NCBI RefSeq assembly: GCF_010723575.1
Contig: NZ_BLKZ01000001.1
Coordinates: 3,534,001 to 3,598,000, forward strand
Direction of reading: 5' to 3'
DNA: 64,000 bases
Source: Mycobacterium bourgelatii
Lineage (GTDB): Bacteria; Actinomycetota; Actinomycetes; Mycobacteriales; Mycobacteriaceae
Program-made: the position numbers and the translations under genes
Part shown: positions 30,296 to 39,586 of the stretch, in pieces
Numbering within the stretch: the first letter of the stretch is position 1
How the letters are laid out: the number at the start of each line of letters is the position of its first letter
The notes under the pieces: model-generated
What the model was told of the DNA's origin: nothing
What the model saw: only the letters and a program-made list of their open reading frames with translations
The model's database searches: none

Positions 30296-31327
30296 TCAGC
30301 CGTCGCGGCGCTGGGTGAACTTGATGTCCAGGCTGCGCAGGAAGGTCTGCAGTCCGGCGTCCTGCACCGGGATCAGGTGTGCCGGGGTGTCCGTCTCGTT
30401 GTAGTGGGCATGCCACATGCCCGGAGGAGTGGTGAAAGCACCGCCGGCCTGCCAGTCCACCCTGATCGGGTCGACGATCTCGCCACGCTCGTCCAGCCGG
30501 GTGCCCAGCAGCGTGTAGCAGCCGCTCGGCGGCGCGTCGAGGATCAGATCCAGCGCGACCGACTGATGCCGGTGGGGACGCTGCTGCTGATGCGGCGGCA
30601 GCACCCCGAACATGGCCCAGAGCACGTGGGTGATGGTCAGCGTCTGCTCCTGGTCGGCGTTGGCCAACAGCACGCTCACCCGGCTCTTGTCGTTCGCGCC
30701 GGGCCGTGCGGCGATCTCGGCCAGCTTCGCGACGGCGTCCGCGCGACGGAACTTGGTGGCCCGGAACCGTGGCCGGGTCGCGTCAACCCCCAGGTAACGC
30801 AGCAGCGGCTCGTCGTGCACCCAGTACATGGCCGCGTCGGCGTCGGCGTAGAACACCGCCTTCGAGCCCGCGGGCAGGACCAGGAAGTCGCCCTTCTCCC
30901 ACCCGACCAGCCGGCCGTCGACGGCGGCGAAGCCTCGCCCGTACAGCACGTAGTAGAGCTGTGAGGTGGCGTTGACTCGGAGCTGTCCGGTGTCGATGTG
31001 CTCCGCGGCCCGGATGGTCAGGAAGTTCGCCAGCAACCCCGGGCTGGTGGCCGCACCGGTGGTGAAGCCCAGTTGGGCGGACAGGTCGAGGGGGATGACG
31101 CCCGTCGGCTGGTCCACGTAGAGCTCGGGCCCGAACTGGGCGATCGGCATCTGCGGCGTGTGTCCCGAGCCGATCGGGTTCGCCGCCTTTGAGTACTCGA
31201 ACAGGCGCGCGTCATCGGACCAGGACTCGAACCTGCCCTCGAAGCCAGGCTCGGCGATGTTAGTCATGGGCGCGGGGACCGTGGGGTCGAAGTCGATTGC
31301 GCTGGTCAACGGTGTCGCAATGGTCAT
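30296..31327 (-). CDS. Bicupin protein (gentisate dioxygenase-like fold)
   Basis: 343 residues from ATG 31327, preceded by GAGGAGAGG. Two cupin modules are visible: an N-terminal one (about 120-190) with RAAEHIDTGQLRVNATSQLYYVLYGRG and GWEKGDFLVLPAGS, and a C-terminal one (about 235-320) with PPHQQQRPHRHQSVALDLIL and GAFTTPPGMWHAHYNE. The second has the His-rich pattern (HRHQ...H) of a metal site; the first has few histidines. It resembles the gentisate 1,2-dioxygenase/bicupin family, but the reaction is not certain. It is divergent from a GntR regulator that probably controls it. Confidence 0.7.
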   Translation of the reverse strand: MTIATPLTSAIDFDPTVPAPMTNIAEPGFEGRFESWSDDARLFEYSKAANPIGSGHTPQMPIAQFGPELYVDQPTGVIPLDLSAQLGFTTGAATSPGLLANFLTIRAAEHIDTGQLRVNATSQLYYVLYGRGFAAVDGRLVGWEKGDFLVLPAGSKAVFYADADAAMYWVHDEPLLRYLGVDATRPRFRATKFRRADAVAKLAEIAARPGANDKSRVSVLLANADQEQTLTITHVLWAMFGVLPPHQQQRPHRHQSVALDLILDAPPSGCYTLLGTRLDERGEIVDPIRVDWQAGGAFTTPPGMWHAHYNETDTPAHLIPVQDAGLQTFLRSLDIKFTQRRDG

Positions 31328-31427
31328 GATCGCCTCTCCTCGATGGTTGAACATGACTGATATTTTGATAGTATCTAACTTGTATCTCAGTTGTATTGTG
31401 AGCTTGGTCCCACCGGAAGGGGTGCAT
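31328..31427. promoter_or_regulatory. AT-rich divergent promoter/operator region, bicupin and GntR genes
   Basis: A 100-bp gap with unusually low GC for this genome around 31355-31400. GATA-G-TATC (31367-31375) is a perfect palindrome, and TTGTATC / TTGTATT (31380-31386, 31391-31397) repeat in tandem nearby. FCD-type GntR proteins bind short palindromes in such divergent promoters, so this is a candidate autoregulatory operator. Confidence 0.4.
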
Positions 31428-32099
31428 GTGGCAGCCGAGCGAGGAACCGCCAAGGACCGCGCGCTGCACTACGTCAAGTCGCAGGTGCTCACCGGCGCCT
31501 TCCCCGGCGGGGAACTGATCAGCGAGGGCGACGTCGCCGCCGCGTTGGGCATGTCACGCACCCCGGTCCGCGAGGCGTTCCTGCGACTGGAAGCCGAAGG
31601 GCTGCTCCGCCTGTATCCGCAGCGCGGCGCGCTGGTGGTGCCGGTGTCGCCAGAAGAGGTCCGGGCGGTCATCGAGGCCAGGCTGATTTTGGAACAGTTT
31701 GCGGCGGCCAAGGTGGTGCGGCACGGCCCCGCTGCGGCCGAGGCGGTCTACCAGCGGATGTCGGAGGCGCTGCACCGCCAACAGGAGGCCGCCGAGGTGG
31801 TGAACTGGCAGAAGTTCCTGGAGGCCGACCGCCAGTTTCATGCCGTGACCCTGGAAGAGGCGGGCAATCCCCTGTTGTGCGACTTCTATTCGTCGTTGCG
31901 CGACCGGCAGATGCGCATGATTCGCGAGTCGGCGGGGCGCGATCCGCATCGCACGACGACGATCATGGACGAGCACCGCGAGATCGCCGAGGCACTGCGC
32001 GACTGCGACCTGGAGCGGGCGCTGGGCGCCGTCCGGACTCACCTCGCCAGCACGGTGCGGGCCCTGGGCTTGGCCATCGACCCGCTCGGCGGGATTTAA
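31428..32099 (+). CDS. GntR-family transcriptional regulator (FCD/FadR subfamily)
   Basis: 223 residues from GTG 31428, with SD GGAAGGGG about 6 nt upstream. N-terminal winged helix-turn-helix (about residues 5-70): KSQVLTGAFPGGELISEGDVAAALGMSRTPVREAFLRLEAEGLL, given here in outline, ends with the typical wing PQRGALVVP. The C-terminal all-helical FCD domain (about 80-210) contains the metal/ligand residues D in FLEADRQFHAV and H in DEHREIAEAL and RTHLAST. It likely senses a small carboxylate and controls the divergent bicupin gene. It converges with selD, overlapping by 4 nt. Confidence 0.85.
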   Translation: MAAERGTAKDRALHYVKSQVLTGAFPGGELISEGDVAAALGMSRTPVREAFLRLEAEGLLRLYPQRGALVVPVSPEEVRAVIEARLILEQFAAAKVVRHGPAAAEAVYQRMSEALHRQQEAAEVVNWQKFLEADRQFHAVTLEEAGNPLLCDFYSSLRDRQMRMIRESAGRDPHRTTTIMDEHREIAEALRDCDLERALGAVRTHLASTVRALGLAIDPLGGI

Positions 32100-33088
32100 C
32101 GCACCACGATCGAATGTTCTTGGCGTGCAACGAGTTCGCCTATCACCGGCGCGCCGGGGATCTCGCCTGCGATCAGCAGCCCACCGGAGGTCTGCGCGTC
32201 CGCCAGCAACAGCGCGGTCGCGTCGTCAACCCTGGTCAGGTCGACATGTGGCCCGACCCAGTCGAGATTGCGGCGTGTGCCCCCGCTGACATAACCCGCC
32301 GCGAGGGCTTCGCGGGCACCCTCGATGTAAGGCACCGCCGCCGAGTCGATCACCGCCGTGACGCCGCTGGCCCGGGCCAACTTGTGCAGGTGGCCCAGCA
32401 AGCCGAAACCCGTTATGTCCGTGGCGCATTCGACGCCCGCGGCCAGCGCCGCCCGGGCGGCCTCGGCGTTGAGGGTGGTCATCACACGGATCGCCTCGTC
32501 GAAACGTTCCCCGGTCGCCTTGTGCCGACTGTTCAGCACGCCGATGCCCAGCGGCTTGGTCAGCGACAGTGGCGTGCCGGGTTGACCAGAGTCGTTGCGC
32601 AGCAACCTGTTCGGATCGGCCGTTCCGGTTACCGCCAACCCGTACTTGGGTTCCGGGTCGTCCACGCTGTGCCCACCGGCAAGGAAACAACCGGCCGAGG
32701 AGCAGACGTCGAGTCCGCCGCGCAGCGTCTCGGCGGCCAGTTCAAACGGCAGCACGTCGCGCGGCCAGCCCAGCAGGTTGACCGCGACCACCGGGCGACC
32801 GCCCATCGCGTACACGTCGGACAGGGCGTTGGCCGCAGCGATCCGGCCCCAGTCGTAGGGATCGTCGACCACGGGCGTGAAGAAGTCCGTCGTCGCGATC
32901 AGCGCCGTGTCACCGTCGATGCGGACGACGGCGGCGTCGTCGCCGCTGTCCAGCCCCACCAACAGTTCTCCGGCGGGGTCTCGCGGCTTGGTGTTGGTCA
33001 GCCCGCGGACGACGTCCTCCAACTCCCCCGGCGGGATCTTGCAGGCGCACCCGCCCCCGTGGGCGTACTGAGTGAGTCGGTAAGACAT
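32096..33088 (-). CDS. selD: Selenophosphate synthetase SelD
   Basis: 330 residues from ATG 33088. It makes selenophosphate from selenide and ATP, the selenium donor for Sec-tRNA. The catalytic N-terminus RLTQYAHGGGCACK aligns with E. coli RLTQYSHGAGCGCK, so Cys14 and Lys17 correspond to E. coli Cys17 and Lys20; the active site is Cys, not Sec. Further features are the LVGLDSGDDAAVVRI and TTDFFTPVVDDPYDWGRIAA (Asp metal ligands) motifs and the glycine-rich VECATDITGFGLLGH. It is divergent from tRNA-Sec, with 50 bp between, so the two may share a control region. The rest of the Sec machinery follows on the plus strand. Confidence 0.96.
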   Translation of the reverse strand: MSYRLTQYAHGGGCACKIPPGELEDVVRGLTNTKPRDPAGELLVGLDSGDDAAVVRIDGDTALIATTDFFTPVVDDPYDWGRIAAANALSDVYAMGGRPVVAVNLLGWPRDVLPFELAAETLRGGLDVCSSAGCFLAGGHSVDDPEPKYGLAVTGTADPNRLLRNDSGQPGTPLSLTKPLGIGVLNSRHKATGERFDEAIRVMTTLNAEAARAALAAGVECATDITGFGLLGHLHKLARASGVTAVIDSAAVPYIEGAREALAAGYVSGGTRRNLDWVGPHVDLTRVDDATALLLADAQTSGGLLIAGEIPGAPVIGELVARQEHSIVVR

Positions 33089-33138
33089 GTGTCCATGGTG
33101 CTGGGTGGGAGCCTGCGAGAATATTCGGCATGGCCCAG

Positions 33139-33233
33139 GGAGGTGTTTCCGGTCTGGTGACCGGCGCGGTCTTCAAAATCGTCGAGCGGCAGTCGCTGCC
33201 GCTGGCGGGTTCGATTCCCGTCCGCCTCCGCCA
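33139..33233 (+). tRNA. selC: tRNA-Sec (anticodon UCA)
   Basis: 95 nt including an encoded CCA, the same size as E. coli selC. Elements: acceptor GGAGGTGT (33139-33146) with CCGCCTCC (33222-33229), 8 positions with one G-U pair and a mismatch at position 8; D arm CCGGTC-TGGT-GACCGG, a perfect 6-bp stem with a 4-nt loop, diagnostic of tRNA-Sec; anticodon stem GCGGT/ATCGT around CTTCAAA, anticodon TCA at 33173-33175; long variable arm AGCGGCA/TGCCGCT with 5-nt loop; T arm GCGGG-TTCGATT-CCCGT; discriminator G33230 and CCA 33231-33233. The 8+5 acceptor/T-stem geometry is that of bacterial tRNA-Sec. Only 12 bp separate it from the selA start. Confidence 0.96.
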
Positions 33234-33245
33234 CCCTGGTACCCC

Positions 33246-34538
33246 ATGACCGACCCGCGCAGGCGCGTGCCCCGTACCGATGTGCTGCTCGCCGATGCCC
33301 GCCTCGCCGAGGCCCAACGGACCCTCGGCCGGGAATTGGTGAAGTCCGTCGTCGTCGAGGCGCAGCGGCGCGCTCGGGCCGGTGAGATCGCGGTCGAGGA
33401 CGTCGCGGAGCACGCCGTGGCCGCACTGCCGGCGACCGCGACGAGCCTGCAGCCCGTCATCAACGCCACCGGCGTCGTCGTACACACCAATCTGGGCCGC
33501 GCTCCCCTGTCGCCCGCCGCGCTGGCGGCGGTGGTCACCGCGGGGCGCGCAACGGATGTCGAATTCGACCTGGCCACCGGGCGCCGCGCCCGGCGCGGCC
33601 GGGGCACGCTGGCCGCGCTGGCCCGTGCCGTGCCGGCCGCCGGCGGCGTCCACGTGGTGAACAACAACGCCGCCGCGCTGCTGCTGACGGCTCTGACCCT
33701 GGCTCCCGGCAAGGAGATCGTGCTCAGCCGCGGCGAGCTGGTGGAGATCGGCGACGGGTTCCGCATCCCGGAGCTGCTCGCGTCCACCGGTGCGTCGCTG
33801 CGAGAAGTGGGCACCACCAACCGCACCCACCTGCGTGACTACGCCGAAGCGATCGGCCCGGACACGGGGTTCGTGCTCAAGGTCCACGCGTCGAACTTCC
33901 ACGTCACCGGGTTCACCTCGGCCGTCGGTGTCACCGAACTGTCGGCGCTGGCGGCGGAGCGGGACGTGCCGCTGGTGGTCGACATCGGCTCGGGGTTGCT
34001 GGCGCCGCATCCGGTGCTCCCCGATGAGCCGGATGCGACGTCGATGCTGCGGGCGGGCGCCGACCTGGTGACGGCGAGCGGCGACAAGCTGCTCGGCGGA
34101 CCGCAGGCGGGGCTGCTGTTCGGCGACGCCGGGGTGATCGAGCGGCTGCGTCGGCATCCGGCCGCGCGCGCATTGCGGGTGGACAAACTCACGCTGGCGG
34201 CGCTGGAAGCCACGCTGACCGGTCCGCCGCCGCCGGTAGCGGAGGCGTTGACGGCGGACGTCGCGCAACTGCGTGAGCGGGCGGAACGGCTCGCCGCCGA
34301 GTTGTCCGAGGCGACGGCGGTGGACTGCGTCGCGGCCGTGGGTGGCGGAGGCGCACCGGAGGTGCGGCTGCCCAGCGCGGCGGTGAGCCTGCCGGAGTCC
34401 TATGCCGCGAGGTTGCGGGCGGGCCGGCCGCCGGTGGTCGGCCGACTGGAAGCGGGCCGCTGCCTGCTGGACCTGCGCACGGTGGCCCCAGGCGAGGACG
34501 AGCTGATACTGGCCGCGGTGCGGGCGTGTTCGTCGTAG
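33246..34538 (+). CDS. selA: L-seryl-tRNA(Sec) selenium transferase SelA
   Basis: 430 residues from ATG 33246. The frame is open further upstream through the tRNA-Sec gene, but translation from there is not plausible. SelA converts Ser-tRNA-Sec to Sec-tRNA-Sec using selenophosphate and PLP. The fold-type I PLP lysine is Lys281 in TASGDKLLGGPQAG, identical to the E. coli active-site motif. Other family segments are VINATGVVVHTNLGRAPLS, VNNNAAALLL and VDIGSGLL. Slightly shorter than E. coli SelA (463). Its 3' end overlaps selB by 13 nt, so the two are translationally coupled. Confidence 0.96.
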   Translation: MTDPRRRVPRTDVLLADARLAEAQRTLGRELVKSVVVEAQRRARAGEIAVEDVAEHAVAALPATATSLQPVINATGVVVHTNLGRAPLSPAALAAVVTAGRATDVEFDLATGRRARRGRGTLAALARAVPAAGGVHVVNNNAAALLLTALTLAPGKEIVLSRGELVEIGDGFRIPELLASTGASLREVGTTNRTHLRDYAEAIGPDTGFVLKVHASNFHVTGFTSAVGVTELSALAAERDVPLVVDIGSGLLAPHPVLPDEPDATSMLRAGADLVTASGDKLLGGPQAGLLFGDAGVIERLRRHPAARALRVDKLTLAALEATLTGPPPPVAEALTADVAQLRERAERLAAELSEATAVDCVAAVGGGGAPEVRLPSAAVSLPESYAARLRAGRPPVVGRLEAGRCLLDLRTVAPGEDELILAAVRACSS

Positions 34539-36220
34539 CCACCGCGGGCCACGTCGACCACGGCAAGTCGACGCTGGTGCACCGACTCACCGGCATGTGG
34601 CCCGACCGGTTGGCCGAGGAGCAACGGCGCGGACTGACCATCGATCTCGGCTTCGCCTGGACCGACATCGACGGGCGGCGGATCGCGTTCGTCGACGTGC
34701 CCGGCCACGAGCGGTTCGTCGCCAACATGCTCGCCGGGGTGGGTCCGGTACCTGCTGTCATGTTCGTGGTCGCCGCCACCGAGGGCTGGATGCCACAGTC
34801 CGAAGAGCATCTGGCCGCCCTGGACGCGCTCGGGGTCGAGCACGCGCTGCTGGTGATCAGCAAGGCCGACCTGGCCGATCCCGGCCCGGCCATCGAGCAG
34901 GCGCGGGAACGCTTCGCCGCCACCTCGCTGGCCGACCCGGCCGTCGCGCTGGGCACCGATCTGGGGCAGGTGCGGTCCGGGCTGGTGGGATTGGTCGACC
35001 GCCTCCGCCAGCCCGACCGGGACGCCGACCTGCGGCTGTGGGTGGACCGCAGCTTCACCGTGCGCGGGGCCGGAACGGTCGTCACCGGGACGCTGGCCGC
35101 GGGGACCATCCGGGTGGGCGACGAACTCGAGCACGCGGGGCGGCGGGTCACGGTCCGCGGCCTGCAGTCGTTGGGCCGGGACCTCGACCAGGTGGGCGCG
35201 GTGGCCCGCGTGGCCGTGAATCTGCGCGGCGTAGACCGCCGGGATGTGGCCCGCGGCGATACGTTGCGCACGCCGGGCGCGTGGCTGGATACCGCCGAGG
35301 TCGACGTCGTCCTGCGCTCGCCGGAGAAGGTGCATGAGCGGCTGATGTTGCACATCGGGTCGGCGGCCGTTCCGGTGCGGGTGCGCAAGCTCGGGCCCGT
35401 AGCTGCGCGGCTGCGGCTGGCGCGGCCGTTGCCGTTGCGCGTGAAAGACATTGGGCTGCTGCGAGATCCGGGCGAGCACCGGATCGCGGCCGGTGTCGAA
35501 GTTCTCGATGTGCGGCCGCCGCCGCTGCGACGCCGCGGGGCGGCGCGCTTGCGCGCCGACGAGTTGGCGAGCGGACGGGTGCGCCCGCCGGAGTGTGCGC
35601 CCGCGGCGCAGCTGCGTGCCATGGGAATGCCTTTGACTGGCCGGCGCGAAGGCGTGTGGGTGGTGGACCCGCAGTGGTGGGTGCAGCGCCGGGAAGCGGC
35701 CGTGGCGGCGGTCCGCCGCTGGTCCGCCGAGCATGACGTCGCGGCGGGAATGCCGTTGGAAACGCTGCGCCAGCAGATCGGGCTGCCGGCCGCCGACTTG
35801 CTGGTGCGGCTGCTGCGCGGCACCGACCTGCGCGTCGCCGACGGCCTGGTGCGACCGCCCGGCGCGGGCCTGCCACCGCACGTCGACAAGGCGGTGACCA
35901 CGGTGCAGGAGTGGCTGGCCGCCGAGCCGTTCCGGGCGCCGGAAGCCGACGAACTGGCGGCCCTCAAGCTGGGTACCAAGGAGCTGGCCGCGGCGGTCCG
36001 CGCCGGACGGTTGACCCGGATCGCCGACGGCGTCGTCCTGGGTGCCGACGCGTTCGACCGGGCGGCCACGATCCTCGCGACGCTCCCCCAGCCGTTCACC
36101 GTCAGCGACGCCCGCAAGGCGCTCGGCACCTCCCGCCGCGTCGCGGTGCCCCTGCTCGAGCAACTCGATGCGCGACGCGTCACCCGTCGACGCGAGGACG
36201 GCACCCGCACGATGGTTTGA
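34526..36220 (+). CDS. selB: Selenocysteine-specific elongation factor SelB
   Basis: 564 residues from GTG 34526. N-terminal GTPase domain with G1 GHVDHGKST (8-16), switch RRGLTIDLGFAW, G3 DVPGHERF and G4 SKAD (replacing NKxD), then EF-Tu-like domains II/III (about 165-340). The C-terminal part (about 370-564) is made of winged-helix domains, including EEWLAAEPFRAPEADELAALK-type repeats, that in E. coli bind the SECIS hairpin. The last winged helix (FTVSDARKALGTSRRVAVPLLEQLD, in outline) is well kept. It delivers Sec-tRNA to UGA codons marked by a SECIS, here expected to be the one in fdhA. Ends 48 bp before fdhA. Confidence 0.95.
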   Translation: MFVVATAGHVDHGKSTLVHRLTGMWPDRLAEEQRRGLTIDLGFAWTDIDGRRIAFVDVPGHERFVANMLAGVGPVPAVMFVVAATEGWMPQSEEHLAALDALGVEHALLVISKADLADPGPAIEQARERFAATSLADPAVALGTDLGQVRSGLVGLVDRLRQPDRDADLRLWVDRSFTVRGAGTVVTGTLAAGTIRVGDELEHAGRRVTVRGLQSLGRDLDQVGAVARVAVNLRGVDRRDVARGDTLRTPGAWLDTAEVDVVLRSPEKVHERLMLHIGSAAVPVRVRKLGPVAARLRLARPLPLRVKDIGLLRDPGEHRIAAGVEVLDVRPPPLRRRGAARLRADELASGRVRPPECAPAAQLRAMGMPLTGRREGVWVVDPQWWVQRREAAVAAVRRWSAEHDVAAGMPLETLRQQIGLPAADLLVRLLRGTDLRVADGLVRPPGAGLPPHVDKAVTTVQEWLAAEPFRAPEADELAALKLGTKELAAAVRAGRLTRIADGVVLGADAFDRAATILATLPQPFTVSDARKALGTSRRVAVPLLEQLDARRVTRRREDGTRTMV

Positions 36221-36268
36221 TCGAACGAGGGCCCGGGTAGCCGCACTCACTCGAATGAAGGGGCGTGC

Positions 36269-39200
36269 ATGGACATATCGAAGCTGATCAAGTCCTGGCC
36301 GGTGTATCGGCAACTGACCGGCGCCGACGCACTGGGCCGCGGCAAGGCCGCCCAGTCGGCGCGCTCGGCGGAACTCTCCCCGCGCACGGCCGACGCGGAC
36401 AGCGTCGCGCACTCGGTGTGTCCGTTCTGTGCGGTGGGATGCGCGCAGCAGGTGTTCGTCAAAGATGGCAAGGTCATCCAGATCGAGGGCAACCCGGACA
36501 GCCCGATATCTCGAGGCCGGTTGTGCCCCAAGGGATCTGCGAGCAAGCAGCTGGTCACCGGACCGCAGCGGGAAACCAGGGTTCGCTATCGCGCGCCGTA
36601 TGCCACCGAGTGGCAGGACCTGGACCTCGACACGGCGATGAACATGGTGGCCGACCGGGTGCTCAAGGCGCGCCGCGAGGGCTGGCAGGACTTCGATAAG
36701 GATCGCAACACGCTGCGCCGCACCATGAGCATCGCCAGCCTGGGCGGGGCGACCCTGGACAACGAAGAGAACTATCTGATCAAGAAGCTCTTCACCGCGC
36801 TGGGCGCCCTACAGATCGAGAACCAAGCCCGTATTTGACACTCCGCCACGGTTCCCGGTCTGGGAGCCTCCTTCGGTCGCGGCGGAGCGACGGACTACCA
36901 GCAAGACCTGGTCAATTCCGACTTCATCGTCATCATGGGCTCGAACATGGCCGAGGCGCATCCCGTCGGCTTCCAGTGGGTGATGGAGGCCAAGGCGCGC
37001 GGCGTGGAAGTGGTGCACATCGACCCGCGGTTCACCCGCACCAGTGCGGTCGCCGACAGGCACGTGCCGTTGCGCGCCGGCAGTGACATCGCCTTCCTGG
37101 GCGGGGTGATCAACTACATCCTGTCCAACGAGCTGGACTTCCGGGAGTACGTCACCGCCTACACCAACGCGTCGTTCCTGGTCGACGAGAAGTACCGGGA
37201 CACCGAGGATCTCGACGGACTTTTCAGTGGCTACGACCACGACACCGGGTCCTACGACCCGTCAAGTTGGCGTTACGAGTCCACACGGAACGGAGGGCGC
37301 GGCGGGCAAGACGGGGCCGAAACCGACGAGCGCAGCGAGCCGGATCAGCTGGGATCCGGTGGGCCCGCGATCGAGGGCGGCACCGGAGACATCCCGTCCG
37401 ACCCGACCCTGCAGCACCCCCGCTGCGTCTACCAGATCCTCAAGCGCCACTACGCGCGCTACACCCCGCAGATTGTCGAGCGGGTGTGCGGCGTGCCGGC
37501 CGAACAGTTCCTGCAAGTGGCGCGGGCCTGGACGGAGAACTCCGGCCGCGAGCGCACCACGGCGCTGGTGTACAGCGTGGGCTGGACGCAACACACGATG
37601 GGCGCCCAGTACATCCGGGCCGGGTCGATCATCCAACTGCTGCTGGGCAATATCGGCCGGCCCGGCGGCGGGGTGTTCGCGCTGCGGGGACACGCGAGCA
37701 TCCAGGGCTCCACCGACGTGCCCACGCTGTTCAATCTGTTGCCGGGCTACCTCGCGATGCCGAGCGCCGGCCAGGAAACCCTGGCCGACTACCTCGACGA
37801 CATCATCGGCGACAAGCAAAAAGGCTTCTGGCACAACGCCGATGCGTACATGGTGTCGCTACTCAAGGAATACTGGGGCGAGCACGCCACCGCCGACAAC
37901 GATTACTGCTTCGACTATCTGCCCCGAATCAACGGCGATCACGGCACCTATCGCACGGTGATGGACATGATCGACGGCAAGGTGTCGGGGTACTTCCTGC
38001 TTGGTCAGAACCCGGCCGTCGGCTCCGCGCACGGGCGGATGCAGCGGTTGGGCATGGCCAACCTGGACTGGTTGGTGGTGCGCGACCTGGTGATGATCGA
38101 AAGCGCCACCTTCTGGAAGGACGCGCCGGAGATCGAGACGGGCGAGATCAGCCCGGAGACCTGCCGGACGGAAGTGTTCTTCTTCCCCGCCGCATCCCAC
38201 GTCGAAAAGGCCGGCACGTTCACCCAGACACAACGGATGCTGCAGTGGCGGGAGCAGGCGGTCGAGCCGCCTGGCGACGCCCGTTCGGAGCTGTGGTTCT
38301 TCTACCACCTGGGTCGGCTGCTGCGGGAGAAGCTGACCGGCTCGACCGACGAGCGGGACCGGCCGCTGCTCGAGCTGGCCTGGGACTACGAGATGGAGGG
38401 CGACGAGCCGTCAGGCGAGGATGTGTTGCGCCGGATCAACGGCATCGATCTGACGACCGGCCGCGCGGTGAACGACTACACCGAACTGAAGGCCGACGGC
38501 AGCACCGCCTGCGGCTGCTGGATCTACAGCGGCGTGTACGCCGACGAGGTGAACCAGGCGGCCCGGCGCAACCCACATCGCGAGCAGGCCCCTTACGAGA
38601 ACGAGTGGGGCTGGACGTGGCCGATGAACCGTCGGGTGCTCTACAACCGGGCGTCGGCCGACCCGCAGGGCCGGCCGTGGAGCGAGCGCAAGAAGCTCGT
38701 CTGGTGGGACGCCGAAAAGGGTGAGTGGACGGGTTATGACGTACCCGACTTCGAAAAGACCAAGCCGCCCGACTACCGCCCACCCGAGGACGCCGTGGGC
38801 GTCGCGGCTTTACGCGGCGATGACCCGTTCATCATGCAGTCCGACGGCAAGGCCTGGCTGTTCGCCCCCAACGGCCTGCTGGACGGCCCGCTGCCGACGC
38901 ACTACGAGCCGCACGAGTCGCCAGTTCGCAACGCGCTGTACCCGCAGCAGGGCAATCCGACGCGAATTACCTACGGCCGCAATGACAACCCGTCGAACCC
39001 GTCGCCTCCCGAGGCGCACGGCGAGGTGTTTCCGTTCGTGTTCACGGCGGCCCGGCTGACCGAGCACCACACCGCCGGCGGCATGAGCCGACAACTGCCC
39101 TATCTCGCCGAATTGCAGCCGGCGCTGTTCGTCGAGGTGTCCCCCGAGCTAGCCCGCATCCGCGGGCTGGCGCACATGGATTGGGCACACGTCATCACCA

Positions 39201-39586
39201 GCCGCACCGCGGTGGACGCGCGGGTGTTCGTCACCGACCGGATGAAGCCGCTGCGCATCGACGACCATGTGGTGCACCAGGTTTGGATGCCGTACCACTG
39301 GGGGCAGGCGGGGCTGGTGGACGGCGACGTGGTCAACGACCTGCTCGGGGTGGTGTTGGACCCGAACGTGTACATCCAGGAGAGCAAGGTCGCCACGTGC
39401 GATGTGCAGCCGGGACGGCGGCCGCGGGGACCGGCGTTGCTGGAATACATCGCCGACTACCGGCGCCGGGCCGGCATCACGGCGGCGACGGGAACCCAGG
39501 TGGACACCACCCGGGTGTCCGATGCCCGCACGACGCACACCGAGCCGCACACCGAGCCGCACACCGAGGGTGAGGAAAACCCGTGA
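36269..39586 (+). CDS. fdhA: Selenocysteine-containing formate dehydrogenase, catalytic alpha subunit
   Basis: Read through the in-frame TGA at 36836-36838 as selenocysteine, this is one 1105-residue molybdopterin oxidoreductase with Sec190. The flanking text is NQARI-U-HSATVPGLG, the position of the catalytic Sec in E. coli FdnG (NQARV-U-HGPTVASL). An N-terminal 4Fe-4S cluster is bound by Cys51, Cys54, Cys58 and Cys86 (SVCPFCAVGC, RLCPKG). Downstream are MGSNMAEAHPVGFQWVMEA and a C-terminal MGD-binding domain with RTAVDARVFV. Unlike E. coli FdnG there is no twin-arginine signal (MDISKLIKSWPVYRQL), so the active site is probably cytoplasmic. It oxidises formate to CO2 and passes electrons to FdhB. 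Both halves keep the same frame (666 nt apart, divisible by 3). The tail holds HTEP repeats. It overlaps fdhB by 4 nt. Confidence 0.95.
36836..36887 (+). promoter_or_regulatory. Bacterial SECIS element directing UGA readthrough in fdhA
   Basis: After UGA 36836-36838 come 11 nt, then a hairpin: GGTTCCC (36850-36856) pairs with GGGAGCC (36862-36868), with one G-U, around the apical loop GGTCT (36857-36861). A lower stem CTCCGCC (36841-36847) pairs perfectly with GGCGGAG (36881-36887). E. coli fdhF also has 11 nt between UGA and the upper stem and a GGUCU loop that SelB contacts. The agreement in loop sequence and spacing strongly supports a functional SECIS. Confidence 0.92.
39536..39569. repeat. 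12-bp tandem repeat in the fdhA 3' end
   Basis: CACACCGAGCCG is repeated about 2.8 times (39536, 39548, 39560). It encodes the HTEPHTEPHTEG tail of FdhA. Such in-frame 12-bp units may vary in number between strains; no function is expected. Confidence 0.8.

Noticed and set aside
31391..33160. 589-codon plus-strand frame spanning the GntR gene and selD
   Set aside because: It is out of frame with the GntR gene and antisense to selD; no coherent domain.
34189..36412. Two long minus-strand frames opposite selA and selB
   Set aside because: Both are shadows with Arg/Ser/Pro-rich text; selA and selB are certain from their active-site motifs.
36836..36838. Reading fdhA as a broken gene with a nonsense codon
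   Set aside because: The UGA is at the known Sec position, both halves share one frame, a SECIS follows, and selABCD are adjacent.
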